Origin: Streptomycetaceae bacterium
GTDB lineage: Bacteria; Actinomycetota; Actinomycetes; Nanopelagicales; Nanopelagicaceae
NCBI GenBank assembly: GCA_027488165.1
Contig: JAIYCF010000120.1
Coordinates: 1 to 27,382 of the forward strand
Reading direction: 5' to 3'
Length of the DNA stretch: 27,382 nucleotides
In this document: in pieces, positions 1 to 5,646 of the stretch
How positions within the stretch are numbered: the stretch's first letter is position 1
Layout of the letters: every line of letters begins with the position of its first letter
Position numbers and translations under genes: made by a program
The notes under the pieces: generated by a model
What the model was told of the DNA's origin: nothing
Database searches by the model: none
What the model saw: the letters and a program-made list of their open reading frames with translations, nothing else

Positions 1-225
1 AGACATACTCAGATGCGATCACTTGCAGATGAAGTTGCCGATCTTCACGAGCGGCTTGAAACGCGTAAGTTGATTGATCGCGCTAAAGGAATTTTGATGC
101 AGGCTCTCAATCTCTCTGAGCCCGAGGCCTTTTCTTGGATTCAAAGGGCAGCCATGGATCGTCGACTCACCATGAAAGAGGTCGCGGCAGCGGTGATCTC
201 TCCAGATGCCGTTCCTGAGAGTTAG
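1..225 (+). CDS. ANTAR-domain response regulator, C-terminal part (PdtaR-like), truncated by window start
   Basis: The frame is open from the first base, so the N-terminus, presumably a CheY-like receiver domain, lies outside the window. What remains is the family's C-terminal signature: a coiled-coil-like helix (EVADLHERLETRK) followed by the three-helix ANTAR fold, with RAKGILM, the L-S-E-P-E-A-F stretch and the AMDRR...MKEVA end. ANTAR proteins bind paired RNA hairpins and act as antiterminators; PdtaR of mycobacteria is the closest relative I recall. The first in-frame ATG, at 13, is internal to the domain and is not a believable start. The gene ends 139 bases before livK, on the same strand. 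Family assignment is firm; the exact regulon and signal cannot be read here. Confidence 0.85.
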   Translation, partial: RHTQMRSLADEVADLHERLETRKLIDRAKGILMQALNLSEPEAFSWIQRAAMDRRLTMKEVAAAVISPDAVPES

Positions 226-235
226 TACTGCAAAC

Positions 236-247
236 CTTTCGCGAAAG
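236..247. repeat. 12-base perfect palindrome CTTTCGCGAAAG
   Basis: This is a perfect dyad just after the ANTAR gene and upstream of the livK promoter. No T-run follows, so it is not an intrinsic terminator. It could be a protein-binding site, but nothing else in the window repeats it. Function unknown. Confidence 0.35.
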
Positions 248-283
248 TAACCAAACCTTTATATTTCCACGCTCAACTTCAGG

Positions 284-313
284 TTGATAGATCCTCCCTG
301 CCCCCTTTACACT
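284..313 (+). promoter_or_regulatory. Probable livK promoter (-35 TTGATA, -10 TACACT, 18-base spacer)
   Basis: TTGATA at 284-289 and TACACT at 308-313 are separated by 18 bases, a good match to the primary-sigma consensus. Transcription would start near 320, giving a leader of about 45 bases before the livK ATG. An inverted repeat, TCAAC (273-277) and GTTGA (283-287), overlaps the -35 element and could be an operator. Confidence 0.6.
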
Positions 314-324
314 TTCAGCCTCCC

Positions 325-336
325 TGTCCCGGGACA
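325..336. promoter_or_regulatory. 12-base perfect palindrome TGTCCCGGGACA in the livK leader
   Basis: The dyad lies just downstream of the predicted transcription start and 28 bases before the livK start codon. It could be an operator or a GC-rich hairpin in the leader RNA. This is an assignment by position only; no regulator is identified. Confidence 0.4.
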
Positions 337-364
337 CAAGCAAGAAAAAACAGGAAGGCAATAC

Positions 365-1528
365 ATGAACAAGAAGATCCAAGGATCTGCTGCTCTCGTT
401 GCCGCAGCTGCGCTAGCTTTTGGCGCATTTGCATCAGCACCAGCATCAGCATCAGTAAAGACTTACTCACTCGCATACCAGGGCCCACTAACAGGTGGCG
501 AAGCCTCAACAGGTATCGATGAGCAGAACGCAGTTAAGTATGCAATCAAGGTATTTGAAGCAGCTAACCCAAATATCAAGATCAACCTCGTCTCAGTAGA
601 TGACGAAGGAGATCCAGCAGTTGCATCAAAGGTTGCTCCAGGAGTTGGAACAAACCGCAAGATCATCGGTCTTGTTGGTCCTGCATACTCAGGCGCAACA
701 ATTGCATCATTGCCTTACTACAAGGCTGGAAACCTGACAGTGATCTCACCATCAGCAACACGTGTATCACTAACAGATCCAAAGAGCCCAACAGCTAAGT
801 CAGATTACGGTCGCCCAATTTTCCACCGCGTCGTAGCAACTGATGACAAGCAGGGTCCAGCTCTAGCTAAGTTCGCAACAAAGGGTGTTTCATCACCTAA
901 GGTCTTCGTATTCGATGACCAGTCTTCATACGCTGTTCCACTACGTGGATACGTCGAAGCTGCAATCAAGAAGATCTCAGGCGCATCTGTTGTTGGTTCT
1001 GGAGATTCAGTAATCAACACAACAACTGACTACAGCCCAACAATTGCCAAGATCAAGTCATCTGGTGCAAACGTTGTTATCTACACCGGTTACTACAGCG
1101 CAGCTGCAATTTTCGTTAAGCAGCTTCGTGACTCAGGCTCAACAGCAGTATTTGCTGGTGGCGACGGAGTCTTCAACCAGGAGTTCGCAAAGCTTGCAGG
1201 TAAGTCAGCAGAAGGTGCACGCCTAACAGGTGTTGCAGGTCTTGCAGATGTTGATGCAAAGCTTGAAGCAGACTTCAAGGCGAAGATCGGTGTTTCATCA
1301 GGCGTTTACGCAGTTGAATCAATCGATGCAGCAAATATCTTCCTTTCAGGTATTAAGAATGGAAAGACAACTCGCGCTGCAATGAACAAGTGGGTTAAGG
1401 CCTACAACTTCAAGGGTATCGCTGGAGCAACTATCAAGTTCAACCAGCATGGTGATATCTCAGAAGGTGGCTTCGCTGGCTTCCTAGTAACGGGCGGAAA
1501 GCTTGTTAACCAGGGTCCAGTTGCTTAA
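365..1528 (+). CDS. livK: Branched-chain/neutral amino-acid ABC transporter, substrate-binding protein (LivK type)
   Basis: A 387-residue type I periplasmic binding protein, the extracellular ligand receptor for the importer encoded next. The ATG at 365 was chosen because AGGAAGG (352-358) sits 6 bases upstream and the protein then begins with a classical signal peptide: MNKK, a hydrophobic Ala/Leu core, and a signal peptidase I site after ASA (residue 29). The longer frame from 284 would put a charged, non-signal peptide in front. Family features include QGPLTGG near the mature N-terminus and the VGPAYSGAT and SPSAT ligand-pocket loops. There is no lipobox cysteine, unusual for a Gram-positive binding protein. 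All 32 lysines are AAG and most Ser, Pro and Thr codons are TCA, CCA and ACA, suggesting very high expression. The ligand could be leucine-type amino acids or related small solutes such as amides or urea. Confidence 0.92.
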   Translation: MNKKIQGSAALVAAAALAFGAFASAPASASVKTYSLAYQGPLTGGEASTGIDEQNAVKYAIKVFEAANPNIKINLVSVDDEGDPAVASKVAPGVGTNRKIIGLVGPAYSGATIASLPYYKAGNLTVISPSATRVSLTDPKSPTAKSDYGRPIFHRVVATDDKQGPALAKFATKGVSSPKVFVFDDQSSYAVPLRGYVEAAIKKISGASVVGSGDSVINTTTDYSPTIAKIKSSGANVVIYTGYYSAAAIFVKQLRDSGSTAVFAGGDGVFNQEFAKLAGKSAEGARLTGVAGLADVDAKLEADFKAKIGVSSGVYAVESIDAANIFLSGIKNGKTTRAAMNKWVKAYNFKGIAGATIKFNQHGDISEGGFAGFLVTGGKLVNQGPVA

Positions 1529-1549
1529 CTCTGAAGTAATTGCTTGACC

Positions 1550-1596
1550 CCAACGGGCGCCTTGATTCTCAGGAATCAAGGCGCCCGTTGGCTTTT
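1550..1596 (+). terminator. Perfect 19-bp hairpin between livK and livH (terminator/attenuator)
   Basis: The left arm at 1550-1568 and the right arm at 1573-1591 are exact reverse complements (19 pairs) around a TCAG loop, followed by CTTTT. It lies 21 bases after the livK stop. It probably ends most transcripts and protects the livK mRNA 3' end, so the binding protein is made in excess over the membrane and ATPase subunits. Read-through or a downstream promoter would supply livHMGF. Confidence 0.88.
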
Positions 1597-1616
1597 AATT
1601 CACCCAAAATTAAAGT
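1588..1616 (+). promoter_or_regulatory. Candidate livHMGF promoter overlapping the terminator
   Basis: TTGGCT (1588-1593) and TAAAGT (1611-1616) are 17 bases apart. The -35 element would be formed by the last bases of the hairpin's right arm and the following CT. Transcription would start near 1623, giving a leader of about 70 bases. The rest of the 1597-1694 gap shows no other strong signal. The match is only moderate, so this is tentative. Confidence 0.3.
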
Positions 1617-1694
1617 AGATTTCACCGACTTGATCAGTTCAAGGCGGCAGTAAATCGGCAACAAAGGTAGCCACAATTTCTTTTAAGGGGCACG

Positions 1695-2645
1695 ATGTTT
1701 GATGTATTTATAGATCAGTTCTGGCAACTGACGGTTTCTGGGCTGGCACTCGGATTCATCTATGTATTGATTGCACTTGGTTACACCATGGTCTATGGCG
1801 TACTACGAATGATCAACTTTGCTAACTCCGAGATCTTTATGTGGGGAACATTCGGCGCCATTGTCGCGAGCCGTGACCTCTTTAACTATAACCAGACATC
1901 TGAACCTGCCACCGGTGGGAAACTTGCACTAGTTCTAATCGTTCAACTTTTTGTAGCTATGGCATTTGCCGGGTTGACTGCGGTGCTGGTCGAGTTCGTT
2001 GCCTATCGCCGTTTACGTGCCCGCGGCACAAATCGTTTAGCAACTTTGATTTCAGCAATTGGTATGTCAATGGTTCTCTCAGAGGTTATGCGCATTTTGA
2101 CGCACTCTCGTCCAGTTGGATCACCTCGCATTCTCGAAAAAGTTATCTTGACTGAAGTTTGGGGCGCACAAATTCGCCTCGATACCTTGATCACCATTCT
2201 TGCCGCTGGTGCAATCTTCATTATCCTCGAGCGCTTCGTAAAACTCTCTCGTATGGGTAAAGCGATCCGCGCAGTTTCCATGAACGAAGATGCCGCTAAG
2301 TTGATGGGAATCAACTTAAACCGCGTAATCACCGTTACCTTCTTGGTAGGCGGCTTGGCAACAGGAGCGGCGGCCTTCTTCTACGTAACTGTCTTTGAAT
2401 ACACCAAATTTAATATTGGTTTCACTATGGGCCTTGCCGCATTTACCGCTGCAGTACTCGGTGGAATCGGAAATATCCGTGGTGCTTTCTTCGGGGGAAT
2501 CGTCTTGGGTCTGGCTGAGGTTTACGCCGCATCGATCCTTGGCACCCAGTGGAAGTCGGTAACCATTTTCGTTGTTCTCGTACTAGTTCTTCTCTTTAAG
2601 CCATCTGGCTTATTCGGAGAAGCCGTCACTCAGACAAGGGCTTAA
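1695..2645 (+). CDS. livH: Branched-chain amino-acid ABC transporter permease LivH
   Basis: A 316-residue integral membrane protein of the LivH branch of the BPD_transp_2 family. It opens with GLALGFIYVLIALGYTMVYG, the typical LivH first membrane helix, followed by GVLRMINFANSE, close to the family's RxINFAHGE motif. Later come the conserved cytoplasmic loop with RAVSMNEDAAKLMGIN, which contacts the ATPase, and the C-terminal FTAAVLGGIGNIRGAFFGG and FKPSGLFG motifs. About eight membrane segments are visible. The ATG is supported by AAGGGG at 1685-1690. It pairs with LivM to form the channel for the substrate delivered by LivK. Confidence 0.93.
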   Translation: MFDVFIDQFWQLTVSGLALGFIYVLIALGYTMVYGVLRMINFANSEIFMWGTFGAIVASRDLFNYNQTSEPATGGKLALVLIVQLFVAMAFAGLTAVLVEFVAYRRLRARGTNRLATLISAIGMSMVLSEVMRILTHSRPVGSPRILEKVILTEVWGAQIRLDTLITILAAGAIFIILERFVKLSRMGKAIRAVSMNEDAAKLMGINLNRVITVTFLVGGLATGAAAFFYVTVFEYTKFNIGFTMGLAAFTAAVLGGIGNIRGAFFGGIVLGLAEVYAASILGTQWKSVTIFVVLVLVLLFKPSGLFGEAVTQTRA

Positions 2646-2646
2646 G

Positions 2647-3684
2647 GTGAAAAATATGAAAAACTTTAACCTTCGCGACTTTGGCGCCGATATCTGGGAG
2701 CGCAGTGGCCGACCTGTTCGTGTAACCATCGTGATGGTGACAATCGGACTCGTCTCCTTGTTACCTTTCGCTGGCGCCGGATTCTTAGCAACACCAATCG
2801 CGGCTTATGACGCGGTACTTGTCTATCCAGTAGCGATCTTCGTATTGATGGCACTTGGTTTAAATATTGTGGTTGGTAAATCTGGAATGCTCGATCTTGG
2901 TTACGTTGCATTCTTCGCCATCGGTGCATACACAATGGGCTTCCTCGGAATCCACACCAGCCTAAATACTTGGGAGATCATGCCAATCGGTATTGGTCTG
3001 GCGATGTTTGCTGGTGTCTTGCTTGGTATCCCAACGCTTCGCTTGCGCGGTGACTATCTTGCGATCGTGACCTTAGGCTTCGGTGAGATCATTCGTATCG
3101 TCGCGCTAAACGTTTCATGGACTAATGGTCCTAACGGAATCTCAGGTATTCCAATGCCTCCAGATCTAGGGCCTCTTAAATTTAGACTCGATGATCAGAA
3201 GGGCTTCTTCTGGGTTGTCTTGATCATGATCCTCCTGACTATCTGGATGATCCGCCGCCTATCTGTGCGCCGTCCAGGTCGTGCATGGGAAGCGATTCGC
3301 CAAGATGAAGATGCTGCAGAGCTCATGGGAGTTCCTACATTTAAATACAAGATGTGGTCATTTACCTTGGGAGCAGCCGTTGGCGGCGCCGCCGGTGTTC
3401 TTTATGGTTCAAAGAACCTATTCGTTGCACCTGAAATGTTTACCCTTAACGTATCGATTCTGATTCTCGCCTGTGTGGTGTTCGGCGGAATCGGAAATAT
3501 TTGGGGTGTTATCGTCGGTGGAGCAATCCTTGGTTATCTTCCAGACCGTATCCGCTTTATCTCTGATGCGCGTTTGCTCGTCTTCGGTTTAGTGCTAATC
3601 ATCGTCATGAACTTCCGTCCAGATGGCCTCTTGCCTCGCAAGAAGCGCGAGAAGGCAATAGTCAAGAAGGGAGCACAGGCATAA
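2647..3684 (+). CDS. livM: Branched-chain amino-acid ABC transporter permease LivM
   Basis: A 345-residue membrane protein of the LivM branch. It has the family's GLNIVVGKSGMLDLGYVAFFAIGAY-type segment near residues 70-100, the LRGDYLAIVTLGFGEIIRI loop, the RQDEDAAELMGV ATPase-contact loop, and the C-terminal FGGIGNIWGVIVGGAILGYLP and FRPDGLLP motifs. The start is uncertain: GTG at 2647 begins one base after the livH stop, while an in-frame ATG at 2656 has AAGGTGA (2644-2650) at proper spacing and may be the real start, shortening the protein by three residues. Its stop codon overlaps the livG start by one base (TAATG), indicating translational coupling. Confidence 0.92.
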   Translation: MKNMKNFNLRDFGADIWERSGRPVRVTIVMVTIGLVSLLPFAGAGFLATPIAAYDAVLVYPVAIFVLMALGLNIVVGKSGMLDLGYVAFFAIGAYTMGFLGIHTSLNTWEIMPIGIGLAMFAGVLLGIPTLRLRGDYLAIVTLGFGEIIRIVALNVSWTNGPNGISGIPMPPDLGPLKFRLDDQKGFFWVVLIMILLTIWMIRRLSVRRPGRAWEAIRQDEDAAELMGVPTFKYKMWSFTLGAAVGGAAGVLYGSKNLFVAPEMFTLNVSILILACVVFGGIGNIWGVIVGGAILGYLPDRIRFISDARLLVFGLVLIIVMNFRPDGLLPRKKREKAIVKKGAQA

Positions 3685-4460
3685 TGTCGAAGACTCTACT
3701 TACGCTTGAAAACCTCACCATGAAATTTGGTGGAGTTACAGCGCTTAACGAAGTAAATCTAGAGATTAAAGAGGGCGAGATCCTTGCGCTCATCGGACCT
3801 AACGGTGCTGGCAAGACAACTGTCTTCAACGTAATCACTGGTGTTTACCAGGCAACTTCTGGATCAATTAACTTTGACGGCCAGAAGATCGGTGGCAAGA
3901 AGCGCTTTGAGATTACCGGTCTCGGAATTGCACGTACCTTCCAGAACATTCGCTTGTTCGGAGATATGACAACTCTGGAAAACGTAATTACAGCTACTGA
4001 TGTTCACAAGAAGAGTGGTCTCTTGGGTTCTCTCTTCGGTACACCTCGCGCGCGGCGTGAAGAACGAGAGAACCGTGCCAAGGCGCACGAAATTCTCGAA
4101 TTCATCGGAATCGATGAGTACTCAGATCGCTTAGCGAAGAACCTTCCTTACGGTGTGCAACGTCGTCTAGAAATCGCACGCGCGATGGGAACATCACCAC
4201 AGCTTCTCTTGCTCGACGAACCAGCAGCTGGCTTTAACCCACAGGAAAAAGTTGAACTTGCGGCAACGATCAAGCGAGTTCGCGATGCGGGCTACACAGT
4301 TCTATTGATTGAGCACGATATGTCGCTGATCATGGGAATCTCAGATCGCGTTGCAGTTCTTGATTTCGGAACAAAGATCGCCGATGGTTCGCCAGCGGAA
4401 GTACAAAACGACCCTCGTGTTATTGAGGCTTACCTAGGAGTGCCTGCAGATGCGTCTTGA
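3684..4460 (+). CDS. livG: Branched-chain amino-acid ABC transporter ATP-binding protein LivG
   Basis: A 258-residue cytoplasmic ATPase. Walker A is GPNGAGKT at residues 38-45; the Q-loop region reads GIARTFQNIRLF; the signature is divergent, LPYGVQRRLEIARAM, as is usual for LivG; Walker B is LLLLDEPAAGFNP; and the switch histidine is in LLIEHDMSLIM. The C-terminus (ADGSPAEVQNDPRVIEAYLG) is the typical LivG tail. It forms a heterodimer with LivF beneath LivH/LivM. The start overlaps the livM stop by one base, and its end overlaps livF by 11 bases. Confidence 0.95.
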   Translation: MSKTLLTLENLTMKFGGVTALNEVNLEIKEGEILALIGPNGAGKTTVFNVITGVYQATSGSINFDGQKIGGKKRFEITGLGIARTFQNIRLFGDMTTLENVITATDVHKKSGLLGSLFGTPRARREERENRAKAHEILEFIGIDEYSDRLAKNLPYGVQRRLEIARAMGTSPQLLLLDEPAAGFNPQEKVELAATIKRVRDAGYTVLLIEHDMSLIMGISDRVAVLDFGTKIADGSPAEVQNDPRVIEAYLGVPADAS

Positions 4461-5169
4461 AATTAAAGATCTACACGTTCACTACGGCAAGATTGAAGCG
4501 ATCAAGGGCGTATCAATCGTTGTAAATGAAGGTGAAATTGTCACGCTGATTGGCGCCAATGGCGCTGGTAAGACAACAATTCTTAAGACCATCTCAGGAC
4601 TTCGCCCTGCAACAAGTGGCCAGATCATCTTCAATGGTGAAGATATCTCCAAAGTTCCAGCGCATAAGCGCGTAGACCTCGGTCTTTCACAGGCGCCTGA
4701 AGGTCGCGGCATCTTTCCAGGCATGACAGTTTTGGAAAACCTCGAAATGGGTAAGTTCCATCGCCATGATCGCAAGAGCGAGATGGATGAGGATCTAGAG
4801 AAGGTCTACACACTTTTCCCTCGCCTCAAGGAACGTGTCTCACAGGCTGGCGGAACTCTCTCCGGTGGAGAGCAGCAGATGCTCGCAATCGGTCGCGCAC
4901 TTATGGCTCGCCCAAAGGTTCTTCTGCTCGATGAGCCTTCAATGGGTCTAGCGCCGCAGATGATTGCAAATATCTTCCGCATCATCACCGAGATCAATAA
5001 GACTGGCGTAACAATTCTCCTTGTAGAACAGAATGCACAACAAGCGCTACAACGCGCACACCGTGCTTACATTCTCGAGACCGGAAATGTTACGAAAGAA
5101 GCTAAGGCTTCAGATCTACTTAACGATCCTGCAGTACGCGAGGCATACCTCGGTACTGGCGCTCACTAA
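4450..5169 (+). CDS. livF: Branched-chain amino-acid ABC transporter ATP-binding protein LivF
   Basis: A 239-residue ATPase, the second nucleotide-binding subunit of the importer. Walker A is GANGAGKT at residues 35-42; the loop LSQAPEGRGIFPGMTVLENLEMG is characteristic of LivF; the signature is LSGGEQQMLAIGRALMARPK; Walker B is LLLDEPSMGLAP; and the switch region is LLVEQNAQQAL. The ATG lies inside the last codons of livG (11-base overlap), as expected for coupled production of the two ATPases. It ends seven bases from the convergent thioesterase gene. Confidence 0.95.
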   Translation: MRLEIKDLHVHYGKIEAIKGVSIVVNEGEIVTLIGANGAGKTTILKTISGLRPATSGQIIFNGEDISKVPAHKRVDLGLSQAPEGRGIFPGMTVLENLEMGKFHRHDRKSEMDEDLEKVYTLFPRLKERVSQAGGTLSGGEQQMLAIGRALMARPKVLLLDEPSMGLAPQMIANIFRIITEINKTGVTILLVEQNAQQALQRAHRAYILETGNVTKEAKASDLLNDPAVREAYLGTGAH

Positions 5170-5180
5170 ATTCTATTTAG
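5166..5180. repeat. Inverted repeat CTAAAT-TCT-ATTTAG spanning both convergent stop codons
   Basis: The six-base arms include the livF stop (TAA, 5167-5169) and the stop of the opposing thioesterase gene (5177-5179). A weak outer pairing of CTGGC (5156-5160) with GCCAG (5187-5191) could extend it. It is A+T-rich with no clean T-run, so terminator function is doubtful, but nothing else separates the two genes. Confidence 0.35.
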
Positions 5181-5599
5181 CGTTCAGCCAGGATCATGCA
5201 AGTGATTCTGGCACTACAAGTACGTTGTCCTTGATCGTTGGTAATCACGATCTCGTAAACGCATAAGGTTTTGCCGAGCGAAACTGCAGTTGCAACACCT
5301 GTTACAAATCCGGAAATAGCTGATCTGTGATGCGTTGCGTTGATATCTACCCCGACAATTTTCCGGTTAGGGCCAGCATGAAGTTGCGTTCCGATTGAAC
5401 CAAGTGATTCGGCCAATACAACATTTGCTCCACCATGAAGTAAACCGATTGGTTGCGTATTTCCTTCAACTGGCATACGGCCAACTAAGCGCTCAGGGGA
5501 GGCCTCAAGGATCTCAATTCCCATCTTCTTATCGAGGGCACCACTACCGCGTTCGCGAATTAGCTCTAAATAGTTTGGGGTATTTTCTGGCTGCGTCAT
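5177..5599 (-). CDS. Hotdog-fold acyl-CoA thioesterase (PaaI/MenI-like)
   Basis: A 140-residue single hotdog domain, full length for the family. The diagnostic run is LLHGGANVVLAESLGSIG, with the HGG turn at residues 55-57 and the likely catalytic glutamate at residue 64. VGVDINATHHRS is the second conserved strand that binds the CoA-thioester side. Such enzymes hydrolyse aromatic or fatty acyl-CoA thioesters; MenI-type members act on 1,4-dihydroxy-2-naphthoyl-CoA in menaquinone synthesis. Substrate cannot be fixed from sequence, and no menaquinone genes are nearby. The gene is divergent from polA across 47 bases and convergent with livF. Confidence 0.85.
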   Translation of the reverse strand: MTQPENTPNYLELIRERGSGALDKKMGIEILEASPERLVGRMPVEGNTQPIGLLHGGANVVLAESLGSIGTQLHAGPNRKIVGVDINATHHRSAISGFVTGVATAVSLGKTLCVYEIVITNDQGQRTCSARITCMILAER

Positions 5600-5607
5600 A
5601 GTTCGAA

Positions 5608-5613
5608 ATAGTA
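5608..5613 (-). promoter_or_regulatory. Candidate -10 element of the thioesterase gene (TACTAT on the minus strand)
   Basis: TACTAT lies eight bases upstream of the start codon, so the transcript would start at or within a base or two of the ATG. No Shine-Dalgarno sequence fits in the space. Confidence 0.45.
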
Positions 5614-5634
5614 ACTTGTTAACGGGTACTTCTC

Positions 5635-5640
5635 TAGGAT
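5635..5640 (+). promoter_or_regulatory. Candidate -10 element of polA (TAGGAT), leaderless arrangement
   Basis: TAGGAT is followed by six bases and then the polA ATG, which places the start of transcription at the start codon. The AGGA inside the hexamer could instead serve as a weak ribosome-binding site if transcription begins further upstream. Confidence 0.45.
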
Positions 5641-5646
5641 GGCGCC

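Noticed and set aside
284..364. Longer livK reading frame starting at 284
   Set aside because: It adds 27 residues with no signal-peptide character, overlaps the likely promoter, and lacks a ribosome-binding site; ATG 365 has AGGAAGG and a textbook signal peptide.
226..364. Possible ANTAR RNA target (paired hairpins with six-base loops) in the livK leader, given the adjacent ANTAR gene
   Set aside because: The visible stems have five-base or no clear loops and do not show the A1/G4 hexaloop pair that ANTAR proteins recognise; the livK-livH hairpin has a four-base loop.
2003..2332. Minus-strand frame of 109 residues inside livH
   Set aside because: Antisense to a well-supported membrane protein gene, basic low-complexity product, no family motif or ribosome-binding site.
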